Positions 28,604 through 38,699 are shown, counted from the stretch's first letter. The stretch: 64,000 nucleotides of DNA from Phaeovulum vinaykumarii (GCF_900156695.1 NZ_FTOM01000004.1:124001-188000); one strand, 5' to 3'. Program-made: numbers and translations. The notes: generated by a model from the sequence alone, not told the origin.

Positions 28604-30442
28604 ATGACCAACGCTCCAATCGTGACCGGCCCGGCGCAGGATGCGCTGTCGGCGCTGTCGTCCCCGCCCCCCGCCGCCGCCCCCCTGCCGCGCAAGCTGA
28701 TGGCCGGGCTGATGCACCATCTGGGCGCCATCTACCCCGACGCCGATGCCGAGGCGCTGGCCCGGCGCATGGCCGCCGCCTTCTGGCCCGACGGCCAGCA
28801 CCCCCGCACCACCGCGCGCAAGCTGACCGCACCGATGTGGGGGCCCAGGGACGCCTATGTCATCACCTATGCCGGCACGATCGAGGACGGCACGCATCGC
28901 CCGCTGACGCTGCTGCACGATTTCGCCCGCACCTATCTGTCGGGCGCCTTTCCGGGGCTGCATATCCTGCCCTATTTCCCCTTCACCTCGGACGACGGCT
29001 TTTCCGTCACCGATTACGAGACCGTGGATATCCGCCTGGGCGACTGGTCCGATATCGAGCGCATTGCCGCCGATTTCCGGCTGATGTCGGATCTGGTGCT
29101 CAATCATGGGTCGAGCCAGTCGAAGTGGTTTTCCGAATATCTCCAGGGCCATCCGCCCTATGACCGCTTCTACCGCGAGGCCGACCCCGACGCCGATCTG
29201 TCCGCCGTGGTGCGCCCGCGCGCCCATCCGCTGCTGCGCGCGGTCGAGACCGCCCGCGGCACGCGGCATCTGTGGTGCACCTTCAGCCACGACCAGGTGG
29301 ATTTCGACTTTTCCAACCCCGACGTGCTGGAAACCTTCATCCGCATCCTGCGCGCCCATGTCGATCACGGCGTGCGCACGGTGCGGCTCGATGCGGTGGC
29401 CTTCGTCTGGAAACAGGAGGGCACGCCCTCGATCCACCTGCCCCAGACCCACGAGATCGTGCGGCTGATGCGGCTTCTGTGCGATTACGCCGCCGAGCCG
29501 GTGATCCTGATCACCGAAACCAACGTGCCCAATGCCGAGAACCTGAGCTATTTCGGCAACCGCAACGAGGCGCATGTCGTCTACAATTTCCCCGCGCCGC
29601 CGCTGATCCTGCATGCGCTTCTATTCGGCACCGCGCGCTATCTCAAGACCTGGCAGATGGGCATGCCCCCCGCGCAGGCCGGCTGCACCTATCTGAATTT
29701 CACCGCCAGCCATGACGGGATCGGCCTGCGCCCGGCCGAGGGGCTGATCCCCGAAGAGGAGATCGCCGAGATGATCGAGACGGTGCAAGGCTTCGGCGGG
29801 CTGGTGTCGTGGCGCACGATGCCCGATGGCTCGCGCAAGCCCTACGAGCTGAACGTGACGCTGTTCGATGCGCTCTCGGGCACGCGGGCGGGGCGCGACG
29901 ATCTGGGCATTGCGCGGTTCTTGTGCTCGCAGGCGCTGGTGATGGCGCTCGAGGGGATCCCGGCCTTCTACATCCATGCGCTGCTGGCCACCGGCAACGA
30001 TTACGCCGGCGTCGAGAAGCTGGGCTATAACCGCGCCATCAACCGCGCGCGCTGGAATTACGACGATCTGCGCAAGGCGCTGGCCGACCCCAAAAGCCGC
30101 CACACCCGCATCTTCAACGAGATCAAGCGGATGATGCGGCTGCGCGCGCGCCAGCCCGCCTTTCATCCCAATGCCACGCAATTCACCCTGCAACTGGGCG
30201 ACGAGATCTTCGGCATCTGGCGCCAGAGCAGCGACCGCGCGCAATCCATCTTCGCGCTCTCGAACCTGACCGCCACGGCGCAGTCCCTGCCCGCCATGTC
30301 GCTGAACCTGATCGAGGGCAGCAGCTGGTGGGATCTGCTGAGCGGCGAGGACATCGCCCCCATGGGCGAGATCACCCTGGCCCCCTATCAGTCGCGCTGG
30401 ATCACCAACCGCCCGCGCCCGGCCCGCGCCCGCCGCCGCTAG
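28604..30442 (+). CDS. GH13_18 sugar phosphorylase (glucosylglycerate/sucrose phosphorylase type)
   Basis: This 612-residue alpha-amylase-superfamily protein has the layout of GH13 subfamily 18 phosphorylases. HILPYFPFTSDDGFSVTDYE, DLVLNHGSSQSKWF, GVRTVRLDAVAFVWKQ (nucleophile Asp), ILITETNVPN (acid/base Glu) and LNFTASHDGIG (third Asp) are present. These enzymes reversibly phosphorolyse sucrose, glucosylglycerate or similar glucosides to glucose-1-phosphate. The two downstream genes make glucosylglycerate, so glucosylglycerate phosphorylase is the best guess and sucrose phosphorylase the alternative. First gene of a three-gene plus-strand set. Confidence 0.85.
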   Translation: MTNAPIVTGPAQDALSALSSPPPAAAPLPRKLMAGLMHHLGAIYPDADAEALARRMAAAFWPDGQHPRTTARKLTAPMWGPRDAYVITYAGTIEDGTHRPLTLLHDFARTYLSGAFPGLHILPYFPFTSDDGFSVTDYETVDIRLGDWSDIERIAADFRLMSDLVLNHGSSQSKWFSEYLQGHPPYDRFYREADPDADLSAVVRPRAHPLLRAVETARGTRHLWCTFSHDQVDFDFSNPDVLETFIRILRAHVDHGVRTVRLDAVAFVWKQEGTPSIHLPQTHEIVRLMRLLCDYAAEPVILITETNVPNAENLSYFGNRNEAHVVYNFPAPPLILHALLFGTARYLKTWQMGMPPAQAGCTYLNFTASHDGIGLRPAEGLIPEEEIAEMIETVQGFGGLVSWRTMPDGSRKPYELNVTLFDALSGTRAGRDDLGIARFLCSQALVMALEGIPAFYIHALLATGNDYAGVEKLGYNRAINRARWNYDDLRKALADPKSRHTRIFNEIKRMMRLRARQPAFHPNATQFTLQLGDEIFGIWRQSSDRAQSIFALSNLTATAQSLPAMSLNLIEGSSWWDLLSGEDIAPMGEITLAPYQSRWITNRPRPARARRR

Positions 30443-30551
30443 GGCCGTTTTCGGGTTTTCACCGCCCGCCCGGCATGACAGGCTGTGCCCGGACAAGGCC
30501 GCGCGCGGCGCGCGGCTTGCCAACGAACCGGGGCAACAGCGTGACAGAGGC

Positions 30552-31328
30552 ATGATCGCGGTATTTTCCGATCTGGACGGCACACTTCTCGACCATGAAA
30601 CCTATGACTGGAGCCCGGCGCGCCCGGTGCTTGAGCGGCTGCGCGCGGGCGGGCATGCGCTGATCCTGGCCTCGTCGAAGACGGCGGCCGAGATTGCGCC
30701 GCTGCGCGCCCAGATGGGCTTTGCGCAATGTCCCGCGATCGTGGAAAACGGCGCAGGCCTTTTACCGGCCGAGGCCGATGCGGTCACCGAGGCGCGCAGC
30801 CATCCCCAGCTTCTGGCGATCCTGCGCCGGGTGCGGGCCGAGACCCGCGCGCCCTTCCGCGGCTTTTCCGACTGGTCGGTGGCCGAGATCGCCGCGCGCA
30901 CGGGCCTTTCCCCAGAGGCCGCCGAAGCCGCGGCGCGGCGCGACTTTTCCGAGCCCGGGCTTTTCGGCGGCCCGCCCGCGGCCGAAGCCGATTTCGTCAC
31001 CGCCCTGAACCGCGCCGGCGTTTCGGCCACGCGCGGCGGGCGCTTCATGACGCTGTCCTTCGGCGCCGACAAGGGCGCCCGCCTGCGCGAGATCGCGCGC
31101 GCGCTTCAGGCCAGCGCCACGGTGGCACTTGGCGACGCACCCAACGACATGGGGCTGCTCGAGACGGCCGATCATGGCATCGTCATCCCCAATCCTGCCC
31201 ATGCGGGCCTGCCCACGCTACCCGGCGAGGAAGGCCCCGCGGCCCATATCACGCGCGCCGCGCAGCCCGGCCCGGCCGGCTGGGCCACCGCCCTCGGCGC
31301 CCTTCTCGACCGGCTCGGCGCCACCTGA
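30552..31328 (+). CDS. HAD-IIB phosphatase (glucosyl/mannosyl-3-phosphoglycerate phosphatase)
   Basis: This 258-residue HAD hydrolase opens MIAVFSDLDGTLLDHETYDW with catalytic Asp7 and Asp9. ILASSKTAAEIAPLRAQMG and AIVENGAGLL, and the later ALGDAPNDMGLLETAD, match the mannosyl-3-phosphoglycerate phosphatase group (MpgP/YedP). It should dephosphorylate glucosyl-3-phosphoglycerate to glucosylglycerate, given the GpgS-like gene 41 bp downstream. Start at 30552 follows AGAGG. Confidence 0.88.
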   Translation: MIAVFSDLDGTLLDHETYDWSPARPVLERLRAGGHALILASSKTAAEIAPLRAQMGFAQCPAIVENGAGLLPAEADAVTEARSHPQLLAILRRVRAETRAPFRGFSDWSVAEIAARTGLSPEAAEAAARRDFSEPGLFGGPPAAEADFVTALNRAGVSATRGGRFMTLSFGADKGARLREIARALQASATVALGDAPNDMGLLETADHGIVIPNPAHAGLPTLPGEEGPAAHITRAAQPGPAGWATALGALLDRLGAT

Positions 31329-31369
31329 CGCCGCCGCCGCGCCCCGGACAGACCGCGAAAGGACTGGAC

Positions 31370-32587
31370 ATGGCCGATTATCATCAGAACGGCGCCGTCG
31401 CCACGCTGCACGGGATCTCGCAGGTTCCCGCACGCCAGCTCGAGGCCCAGCTCGAACTTTTCGCCCAGCACCGCAAGATCACGCTGATCCTGCCCTCGCT
31501 CTATTCCGAGCTGGAGACCCCCGCGCTGGCCGGCATTCTCGATGAGCTGATGGAAGCGCGCTACATCAACCACATCATCATCGGGCTGGACCGGGCCGAT
31601 GCCGATCAATTCGACCATGCGCGGTCCTATTTCGCGCGCCTGCCCCAGCGCCACGAGATCCTGTGGAACGACGGCCCCCGCCTGCGCGAGATCCAGGCCG
31701 CGATGCAGAACACAGGGCTGCATCCGTCCGAACCGGGCAAGGGGCGCAACGTGTGGTATTGCGTGGGCTATGCGCTGGCCTGCCGCAACTCGGACGTGGT
31801 GGCGCTGCATGATTGCGATATCGTCACCTATTCGCGCGACATGCTGACCCGGCTGGTCTATCCGGTGGCCAACCCCGGCTTTCCCTATCAGTTCTGCAAG
31901 GGCTATTACCCGCGCATTGCCGACGGCAAGCTGAACGGCCGCGTCACCCGGCTTCTGGTCACGCCGCTGATCCTGGCGCTGCAAAGCTGCTGCGGGCACC
32001 GCGATTATCTCGAATATCTGCACGGCTTCCGCTATCCGCTGGCCGGCGAATTCGCCATGCGCACGGCGATCCTGCCCGACATGCGCATCCCGTCGGATTG
32101 GGGCCTTGAAATCGGCGTTCTGTCCGAGGTCTGGCGGAACCTTTCGCGGCACGCGATCGCGCAGGTGGATATCTCGGACCGCTATGACCACAAGCATCAG
32201 CCGCTGTCGGCCGAGGATGCCACCGCCGGCCTGTCGCGCATGTCGATCGACATCTCGAAGGCGATCTTCCGCAAGCTGGCCACCGACGGGGTGGTGTTCT
32301 CGCCCGAATTCTTCCGCACGCTCAAGGCCACCTATTACCGGCGCGCGCTGGACCTCATGGAGATGTATTACAACGACGCCAAGATGAACGGGCTGTCGGT
32401 GGACCGCCATGTCGAGGAACAGACGGTCGAGCTGTTTGCCATGAACATCGTCGAGGCGGGGGCGGTGTTCCTGGACAACCCGACCGAGACGCCCTTCATC
32501 CCGAACTGGTCGCGCGTGCAGGCCGCCAACCCCGATCTGATGGAGCAATTGCGCCGCGCGGTGGCCGAGGACAACGCCGTGCCGTGA
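31370..32587 (+). CDS. gpgS: Glucosyl-3-phosphoglycerate synthase-like glycosyltransferase
   Basis: This 405-residue GT81-type transferase should join glucose from an NDP-glucose to 3-phosphoglycerate. It starts MADYHQNGAVATLHGIS after AAAGGA. A GT-A fold region (KITLILPSLYSELETPALAG) is followed by the metal-binding DxD in VVALHDCDIVTYSRDM. FPYQFCKGYYPRIADGKLNG and the PSDWGLEIGVLSEVW stretch are typical of GpgS. With the phosphatase and phosphorylase it forms a complete glucosylglycerate make-and-recycle set. Mannosyl donor use cannot be excluded by eye. Confidence 0.85.
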   Translation: MADYHQNGAVATLHGISQVPARQLEAQLELFAQHRKITLILPSLYSELETPALAGILDELMEARYINHIIIGLDRADADQFDHARSYFARLPQRHEILWNDGPRLREIQAAMQNTGLHPSEPGKGRNVWYCVGYALACRNSDVVALHDCDIVTYSRDMLTRLVYPVANPGFPYQFCKGYYPRIADGKLNGRVTRLLVTPLILALQSCCGHRDYLEYLHGFRYPLAGEFAMRTAILPDMRIPSDWGLEIGVLSEVWRNLSRHAIAQVDISDRYDHKHQPLSAEDATAGLSRMSIDISKAIFRKLATDGVVFSPEFFRTLKATYYRRALDLMEMYYNDAKMNGLSVDRHVEEQTVELFAMNIVEAGAVFLDNPTETPFIPNWSRVQAANPDLMEQLRRAVAEDNAVP

Positions 32588-32628
32588 GCCCCGGCCCCCG
32601 GCCATGCATGGCACGGGCGCAGGCCCTG

Positions 32629-33669
32629 TCAGCAGGCCTTGTGGCGGCGGTTATGGTCGAGCGAGGACAGCAGCGACAGCCCGATGAACCCCGCACCCAG
32701 AAGGCCCGTGACCATCTCGGGGATATGCCACAGCGTCTGGGCGAACATGATCACGCTGAGGATGAAGATCGACCAGAAGGCGCCGTGCTCGAGATAGCGC
32801 AGCTGCGCCAGAGTCCGCCGCTCGACCAGCATCAGCGTCATCGACCGCACATACATCGCCCCGATCCCCAGCCCGATGGCGATCAGAAAGAGGTTCTGCG
32901 TCAGTGCAAAGGCCCCGATCACGCCGTCGAAGCTGAACGAGGCATCCAGCACCTCGAGGTAGAGAAACGCCCCCAGCCCGCCGCGGGCAGCCGTGCCCAC
33001 CGCCGCGCCGCGCTGGTCGAGCACCTGGCCCAGCACCTCGACCCCGAGAAAGGTCAAAAGCCCCGAGACGGCGGCAAAGAGGAAGGTCTGGCCCTTTTCC
33101 TCGGGCAGGATGGCAACGAAGACCATGGTCACCGCCAGCACCAGCGCCACCTCGAGCCCGCGCACCGAGGCCAGCCGTCGCAGACGCCGTTCAAACGCGG
33201 CGATCCAGTCGACCTCCTTGCCCTCGTCGATGAAGTAATTGAGCGCGACCATCATCAGGAAAGCCCCGCCAAAGGCGGCGATGGACAGATGGGCCTCGCC
33301 GATGATGCGGGCATATTCGGCCGGTTGCGTGGACGCCAGAACCACCGCCTGCCAGGGCCCGATCCCCGCCGCCACCACCACGATCAGCAGCGGAAACAGG
33401 ATCCGCATGCCGAAGACCGCGATCAATATGCCCCAGGTCAGGAAGCGGCGCTGCCAGGCGGGCGTCATCTCCTGAAGCTTGTTGGCATTGACGATGGCAT
33501 TGTCGAACGAGAGCGAGATCTCCAGCACCGCCAGCACCGCGGCGATCAGGAAGAAGGACATTGCCCCGGCGAAGCTGCCCGAGAACCCCAGGCCCAGCCA
33601 GAAGGCCAGCACCAGCCCGGCCAGGGTGACGATCAGCGGCCAGCGGAAATAGGCGAATGCGGAAGTCAT
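32629..33669 (-). CDS. DUF475 (TerC-superfamily) integral membrane protein
   Basis: This 346-residue protein has about eight or nine membrane helices. The two family signatures ISLSFDNAIVNANKL and EVLDASFSFDGVIGAF carry the paired acidic residues shared with TerC proteins, which are thought to bind metal ions. Relatives act in metal homeostasis or exoenzyme metalation, but the DUF475 role is not established. The start codon at 33669 is 7 bp after the lipA stop, suggesting co-transcription. Confidence 0.88.
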   Translation of the reverse strand: MTSAFAYFRWPLIVTLAGLVLAFWLGLGFSGSFAGAMSFFLIAAVLAVLEISLSFDNAIVNANKLQEMTPAWQRRFLTWGILIAVFGMRILFPLLIVVVAAGIGPWQAVVLASTQPAEYARIIGEAHLSIAAFGGAFLMMVALNYFIDEGKEVDWIAAFERRLRRLASVRGLEVALVLAVTMVFVAILPEEKGQTFLFAAVSGLLTFLGVEVLGQVLDQRGAAVGTAARGGLGAFLYLEVLDASFSFDGVIGAFALTQNLFLIAIGLGIGAMYVRSMTLMLVERRTLAQLRYLEHGAFWSIFILSVIMFAQTLWHIPEMVTGLLGAGFIGLSLLSSLDHNRRHKAC

Positions 33670-33676
33670 GATCTGC

Positions 33677-34639
33677 TCAGCCCTTCTGCGCAGCGGCGTC
33701 GAGCCGCGCGGCGCGGGCCGCGCGCAGTCGGGCGAAATCCTCGCCCGCGTGATAGGACGAGCGCGTCAGCGGCGTGGCCGAGACCACCGAGAAGCCCTTG
33801 CCCAGGGCGGCGGTCTCATAGGACTTGAATTCCTCGGGGGTGACAAAGCGCGCCACGGCATGATGCTTGGGCGTGGGTTGCAGATATTGACCGATGGTCA
33901 GGAAGTCGATGTCGGCGGCCCGCATGTCGTCCATGACCTGAAGGACGGCCTCGCGGGTTTCGCCCAGGCCCACCATGATCCCCGATTTGGTGAACATGTC
34001 GGGGTCGATCTCCTTGACGCGCTGAAGAAGGCGCAGCGAATGGAAATAGCGCGCGCCCGGCCGCACCGAGGGATAGAGCCCCGGCACCGTCTCCAGATTG
34101 TGGTTGAAGACATCGGGGCGCGCGGCCACGACGGTTTCCAGCGCCGCAGGACCGCAGCGCAGGAAATCGGGCGTCAGCACCTCGATCGTGGCTTCGGGGG
34201 CGCGGTGGCGGATGGCGCGGATGGTCTGGGCGAAATGCTCGGCGCCACCATCCTCAAGATCGTCGCGGTCGACCGAGGTCAGCACGACATGGCGCAGCCC
34301 CAGCTTGGCCACCGCATCGGCCACGCGCCCCGGCTCGAACGGGTCGAGCGCCTCGGGCCGGCCGGTGGCGACGTTGCAGAAGGTGCAACCGCGGGTGCAG
34401 ATCTCGCCCATGATCATCATGGTGGCGTGCCCGTGGCTCCAGCATTCGCCGACATTGGGACAGCCCGCTTCCTCGCAGACCGTGTGCAGCCGGTTCGACT
34501 TCAGGATCTCGCGCGTGTCCTTGTAGCCCTGCGAGGACGGCGCCTTGACCCGGATCCAGGCGGGCTTGCGGGGCTGGGCCTGATCGGGCCGGTGGGCCTT
34601 TTCGGGGTGGCGCTCGTCGGGTTTCTTCAGATCGCGCAC
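33677..34639 (-). CDS. lipA: Lipoyl synthase
   Basis: This 320-residue radical-SAM enzyme inserts two sulfurs into octanoyl-lipoyl domains. The auxiliary cluster motif [12 protein letters not shown], the radical-SAM CTRGCTFCN and the C-terminal RSSYHAGED serine ligand motif are all present. The start is GTG at 34639, with AAAGGA nine bases upstream, giving the usual (M)[15 protein letters not shown] opening. ATG codons further upstream lack support. It precedes the DUF475 gene on the same strand. Confidence 0.95.
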   Translation of the reverse strand: MRDLKKPDERHPEKAHRPDQAQPRKPAWIRVKAPSSQGYKDTREILKSNRLHTVCEEAGCPNVGECWSHGHATMMIMGEICTRGCTFCNVATGRPEALDPFEPGRVADAVAKLGLRHVVLTSVDRDDLEDGGAEHFAQTIRAIRHRAPEATIEVLTPDFLRCGPAALETVVAARPDVFNHNLETVPGLYPSVRPGARYFHSLRLLQRVKEIDPDMFTKSGIMVGLGETREAVLQVMDDMRAADIDFLTIGQYLQPTPKHHAVARFVTPEEFKSYETAALGKGFSVVSATPLTRSSYHAGEDFARLRAARAARLDAAAQKG

Positions 34640-34715
34640 GGGGGGCGTCCTTTCGCTGCGGCATGCGCCCGACATAGTGTGAAACCCCGCGCGATACAAT
34701 CTCGCGCCCGATCAC

Positions 34716-35312
34716 CTAAGGATTGAAAATCAGCAGCCAGAGGGACAGTGCCGGCACGATCAGGAGCATCCCCACCAGAAGAACCAGCGCGCTGCGCGCC
34801 CAGACCGCCCGCCGGCGGTTGGTCTGTTCGACGGTCTCGGGCGGGCTGGCGGCAGCGGCGGCATTGACCCGCGCCAGCAGCGCGGCCGCGGCGGCGGGGC
34901 TGTCGGCAAAGGCGCGGATCGACAGCATGCGCGGCGCGCCCCCTTCGGCCAGCGGCACGATCTCGAGCCAGGGGTGATAGAGGCCGCGATCGGAGCGGTG
35001 GACCAGGACCGGGCGGGCATGGGCGTCGAGATCGAGAACCAGACGGCGGCCCGGCAGCGACTGGCACTCGAGCCGCCCCGGCGCCAGGCTCAGCCGCGGC
35101 AGCCCGGCCAGGCGGGCCCCCACCATGACCAGAAGAAGCCCGCCAAAGAAAAGAAGCCCCACCAGATCACCCGGCGCGCGGGTCTTCAGATAAAGCGCGA
35201 GCCCCATCGCCGTGAACAGCGCATTCACGAGCATGAGCCGCCACGTGCGCACACCCCAGCGCGGGCGCAGTGTGACCGGAAGGGCCGCGGGCGGGGCGTC
35301 AGGGGTGGTCAT
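34716..35312 (-). CDS. Membrane protein of unknown function
   Basis: This 198-residue protein has two helices near the N-terminus (residues about 24-62). A soluble middle (LECQSLPGRRLVLDLDAHAR) could be a PH-like beta domain. One helix lies at the C-terminus (ARSALVLLVGMLLIVPALSL). The start at 35312 (MTTPDAPPAALPVTLRPRWG) gives a sensible topology. No family was recognised. It lies 76 bp upstream of lipA on the same strand. Confidence 0.7.
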   Translation of the reverse strand: MTTPDAPPAALPVTLRPRWGVRTWRLMLVNALFTAMGLALYLKTRAPGDLVGLLFFGGLLLVMVGARLAGLPRLSLAPGRLECQSLPGRRLVLDLDAHARPVLVHRSDRGLYHPWLEIVPLAEGGAPRMLSIRAFADSPAAAAALLARVNAAAAASPPETVEQTNRRRAVWARSALVLLVGMLLIVPALSLWLLIFNP

Positions 35313-35419
35313 GAGGGGCCTCCGGGCCGCATGTGCGGCCCAGATTGCCCGCGCTCGCGCCCCTGCACAGGCGAAGTTATGCACAGGCGCCCCATGCGCC
35401 CCCACCCTTGCGGCGCGGG

Positions 35420-36544
35420 CTAGCCGATCAGCGGGCTGGCGCCGCCATAGGTGTCGTCGTAATGGCGCTTGAGCCGCTCGAGCGCGATGCGCAGCACGAT
35501 CTTGCCCGAACGCGCCGACCAGCCCAGCCGCTTTTCCGCCGTTTCCAGCCCCTCGAGAAAGCAGCAGCAGCGCAGCACCATGTCCCCCAGGCCCGGCCCC
35601 AGATCACGCAGCGCCGCGGCCACGCGTTCGCGGGCGCGCTCGGCACCGCCGCCCGTCGCCTCGGGGCGGTAGCAGCCGCGCTCGCCCGCGGTCAGGAAGC
35701 GCTCCCAGTTCTGGGCCACGCGCGGTCCCATCTGCGCCAGTTCGAAATCCTCGCGCAGACGTTCGCCGGCGGCCACCAGCTCGGGGCTGAGAAAGGGCCG
35801 CCCCTCCTTGTCGCGCCGCCGCGCCAGCACGCTCAGCGGGCTTTCGGCCAGATTGGCGCGCAGCCGGCGCGGGGGGCGCCCCGCCTCGTCGGGGATGTCG
35901 CGCATCCCCCAGACGCGGTGCTGGCCGGCGAAACCGCCCTCGAAATGCGCCTGCGCCTCGGCGAAACCGGGGTTGCGCGCCAGGGCGTCGGCCTCGAGAA
36001 ACCGCTTGAGCGCGGCGCGCCCGGCCGTCGAGATCTCGTAGCGTGTCACCCGCCCGCTCTGGACCGCCGTGATCCAGTCCTTGAGCGCGAAGGCCTGCGC
36101 CACGGCGCGGTCCATCACCGCGGTGCGCACGGTGCCGCGCAGGACCACGGCCTTGTCGAGATCGGGGGCGACCAGAAGGCCGGCGTTGGGTTCGGCAAGA
36201 CGGCGCAGGATACGCCGGGCCTCGCGCGTCAGGGTCTCCTCGTCGATGCGGGGCATCTCGCGGCGGGCATGAGCACTCATCACAGGGTCTCCCTTGGGGT
36301 TGGGGCAGACCAGGGCCTTGCGTGCACGCCGCCGGGCCAGGGCCCCCAGCGCCTCATCGAACAGGGGATCGTCGCGCCGGGACTCGATCCGGCGAATGCG
36401 GCGCAAGACCGTCGAGGGGGCACATCCTTCCTCGCGGGCAAGCTGGCGAATGGGAAGACCGTCCTCGGTGTGACGCAGATAGAGGCGCGCGCCGGGCGGA
36501 ACCCAGGCCGGCCACGGCAGTGGCGAGCGGTTCAGCGACGACAT
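35420..36544 (-). CDS. DUF6456 helix-turn-helix protein
   Basis: This 374-residue cytoplasmic protein has an N-terminal HTH-like segment (DGLPIRQLAREEGCAPSTVL, RRIRRIESRRDD). A middle region follows (VTRYEISTAGRAALKRFLEA), and the C-terminal DUF6456 domain includes NLAESPLSVLARRRDKEG and LERLKRHYDDTYGGAS. Such proteins are alphaproteobacterial putative regulators. A perfect CtrA box lies 36 bp upstream of the ATG at 36544, suggesting cell-cycle or CtrA-regulon control. Divergent from the DUF6477 gene. Confidence 0.82.
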   Translation of the reverse strand: MSSLNRSPLPWPAWVPPGARLYLRHTEDGLPIRQLAREEGCAPSTVLRRIRRIESRRDDPLFDEALGALARRRARKALVCPNPKGDPVMSAHARREMPRIDEETLTREARRILRRLAEPNAGLLVAPDLDKAVVLRGTVRTAVMDRAVAQAFALKDWITAVQSGRVTRYEISTAGRAALKRFLEADALARNPGFAEAQAHFEGGFAGQHRVWGMRDIPDEAGRPPRRLRANLAESPLSVLARRRDKEGRPFLSPELVAAGERLREDFELAQMGPRVAQNWERFLTAGERGCYRPEATGGGAERARERVAAALRDLGPGLGDMVLRCCCFLEGLETAEKRLGWSARSGKIVLRIALERLKRHYDDTYGGASPLIG

Positions 36545-36579
36545 CCTTTGTCCTGTTTTCAGTGCATTGGCGGGCGTTC

Positions 36580-36626
36580 TTAAGCTTACGTTAACCTTGG
36601 TCTGCAATCATTACCCGTGCGTTAAG
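36580..36626. promoter_or_regulatory. Two CtrA-type boxes
   Basis: TTAA-N7-TTAAC is perfect at 36580-36595. TTAC-N7-TTAAG at 36611-36626 is one mismatch from consensus. Both lie in the 209-bp AT-richer divergent region of the DUF6456 and DUF6477 genes. The first is placed to cover the DUF6456 promoter. Confidence 0.6.
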
Positions 36627-36753
36627 AAACGGGCAGAACCCGACAATTGTTCTCAAATCCTAAATATTGCCTACCTCGGCGCTCGGTAGAATTTGATTAA
36701 CGCAACACCCGCCTTGGTTGTGCTTCACTGGTCCCCCTTACGGGAGGTGGACC

Positions 36754-37038
36754 ATGACAGATCCCATGCAGACCCTTGCCAGCCTGCGGCGCCCGCGTCT
36801 TCTGATCCGGGCCGCGCGCTTTGCGTTGCGCGACTATAACCGAAGGCGCGACCTGAAGCGGCTGATGCGGGCGCAGATCGTGCCGACGCCGCCCCAGGCC
36901 ATCGAGATCCTGCTGGCCGAGGAGGCGCGGCTTGAAATCGCGCGCCAGGGGGCGGGGCCGGGCTATGACCCCGGCCGCCATATCGCAATCCTGGTGGCGC
37001 TGATGGGCGAGGCGCGGCTGGTGGCCCCGCACGGCTGA
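36754..37038 (+). CDS. DUF6477 family small protein
   Basis: This 94-residue protein starts MTDPMQTLASLRRPRLLIRA after GGGAGG. It contains ARFALRDYNRRRDLKRLM and ends HIAILVALMGEARLVAPHG, the pattern of the Rhodobacterales-specific DUF6477 family. It is basic, with no membrane segment. Function unknown. It is divergent from the DUF6456 regulator with CtrA boxes between, and convergent with the HerA-like gene 12 bp away. Confidence 0.8.
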   Translation: MTDPMQTLASLRRPRLLIRAARFALRDYNRRRDLKRLMRAQIVPTPPQAIEILLAEEARLEIARQGAGPGYDPGRHIAILVALMGEARLVAPHG

Positions 37039-37050
37039 GCGCGGGCGGGC

Positions 37051-38592
37051 TCAGCGCGCCTTGAAGAGCGAGCCCAGAACACCGCGCACCAGCGCTTGCC
37101 CGGCCTTGCTGCCCAGCTGGCGCGCAAAGCTCTTGCCGAAGGCTTCGGCGATCGTGTCGCCGCGCCGCGCCGGGGTCTTTCTCGGCGCGGCCTTGCGCGC
37201 GGGGGCGCCGGGGCTGTAGCGGCGGGCCTGGCGAAAGCCCTGGCCGTCATCGCCGGTCGCGCGCGGCGCGTCCTCGGCGGCGGCGCGGGCGGCGGCCTCG
37301 GCGCGGGCGGCCAGCATCTCGAAGGCGGATTGGCGGTCCAGCGCGGCCTCATAGCGCCCCGCCAGCGGTGACGCCGCCACGCACAGCCGCCGCTCGGCCG
37401 GGCTCAAGGGGCCCAGACGCGAGGACGGCGGCCGGATCAGCGTGCGCGCCACCATCCCCGGCACGCCCTTGGCTTCCAGAAACGAGGTCACCGCCTCGCC
37501 GGTGCCGACCTCGCGGATCGCGGTCTCGGTGTCGAAGGCGGGATTGGCGCGATAGGTCTCGGCCGCGCGCTTGAGATCGCGCTGGTCGCGCCCGGTGAAG
37601 GCGCGCAGCGCATGCTGCACGCGGTTGCCAAGCTGGCCCAGGATATCCTCGGGGACATCGCCGGGGTTCTGGGTGACGAAATAGACCCCCACCCCCTTCG
37701 AACGGATCAGTCGGGCGACCTGTTCCACCTTGTCGACCAGCGCGCGCGGCGCATCGTCAAAGAGAAGATGCGCCTCGTCGAAGAAGAAGACCAGCCGCGG
37801 CTTGTCGGGGTCGCCCACCTCGGGCAGTTCCTCGAACAACTCGGACAGAAGCCACAGCAGGAACGTCGCATAGAGCCGCGGCGACGTCATCAGCCGGTCG
37901 GCGGCCAGGATGTTGACCCGCCCGCGCCCATCTGCCCCCACCGCCATCATGTCGCGCAGATCGAGCGCAGGCTCGCCGAAGAAGTCCGCCGCACCTTGCG
38001 TTTCCAGAACCATCAGCCGGCGCTGGATCGCCCCCAGCGTGGCCGGCGCCACATTGCCGTAACGCAAGCCGATCTCGCGCGCGTTCTGGCCCACGAAGAC
38101 CAGCATCGCCTGAAGATCCTTGAGATCCAGAAGCGGCAAGCCTTCCTCGTCGGCGATGCGGAAGGCGATGTTCAGAACGCCCTCCTGCGCCTCGGTCAGG
38201 TCGAGAAGACGCGCCAGCAGAAGCGGCCCCATTTCGGTGATCGTGGTGCGGATCGGATGGCCCTGCTGGCCGAAGAGATCCCAGAAGACGACGGGAAAGG
38301 CCGTGTAGGCAAGCTCGAGCCCGATGGTCGCGGCGCGCGCCATGAAGGCCGGGTGCAGCTTGGCCTGATCCGAGCCCGGCAGCGCCAGCCCCGCCAGATC
38401 GCCCTTCACGTCGGACAGGAAGACCGGCACCCCCGCCGCCGAGAAGCCCTCGGCCAGGATCTGCAAGGTGACCGTCTTGCCGGTGCCGGTGGCCCCCGCG
38501 ATCAGCCCGTGGCGGTTGGCGTATTTCAGAAGCAGCGCCTGGGGCTCGGCATGACCGGCCCCCCCGCCCCCGACGAAGATGCTGCCTGTCAT
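37051..38592 (-). CDS. HerA-like ATPase, DUF853 (YjgR family)
   Basis: This 513-residue ATPase of the FtsK/HerA clan has Walker [13 protein letters not shown] at about residues 33-44 and Walker [53 protein letters not shown] and a basic C-terminal tail are typical of DUF853. The physiological role of YjgR proteins is unclear; DNA translocation is inferred from the fold. Start ATG at 38592. The upstream gap contains two small-RNA candidates on the opposite strand. Confidence 0.88.
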   Translation of the reverse strand: MTGSIFVGGGGAGHAEPQALLLKYANRHGLIAGATGTGKTVTLQILAEGFSAAGVPVFLSDVKGDLAGLALPGSDQAKLHPAFMARAATIGLELAYTAFPVVFWDLFGQQGHPIRTTITEMGPLLLARLLDLTEAQEGVLNIAFRIADEEGLPLLDLKDLQAMLVFVGQNAREIGLRYGNVAPATLGAIQRRLMVLETQGAADFFGEPALDLRDMMAVGADGRGRVNILAADRLMTSPRLYATFLLWLLSELFEELPEVGDPDKPRLVFFFDEAHLLFDDAPRALVDKVEQVARLIRSKGVGVYFVTQNPGDVPEDILGQLGNRVQHALRAFTGRDQRDLKRAAETYRANPAFDTETAIREVGTGEAVTSFLEAKGVPGMVARTLIRPPSSRLGPLSPAERRLCVAASPLAGRYEAALDRQSAFEMLAARAEAAARAAAEDAPRATGDDGQGFRQARRYSPGAPARKAAPRKTPARRGDTIAEAFGKSFARQLGSKAGQALVRGVLGSLFKAR

Positions 38593-38699
38593 GTCTTGCC
38601 CCCCACGGCCATGCGCGCGCCCCGTCCCGCAGGCCGGCCCGGATCGGCGCCGCCCCTGCGGTCGAAGGAGTTGTTAACCATTTCGTGCCATAGAGGAGG

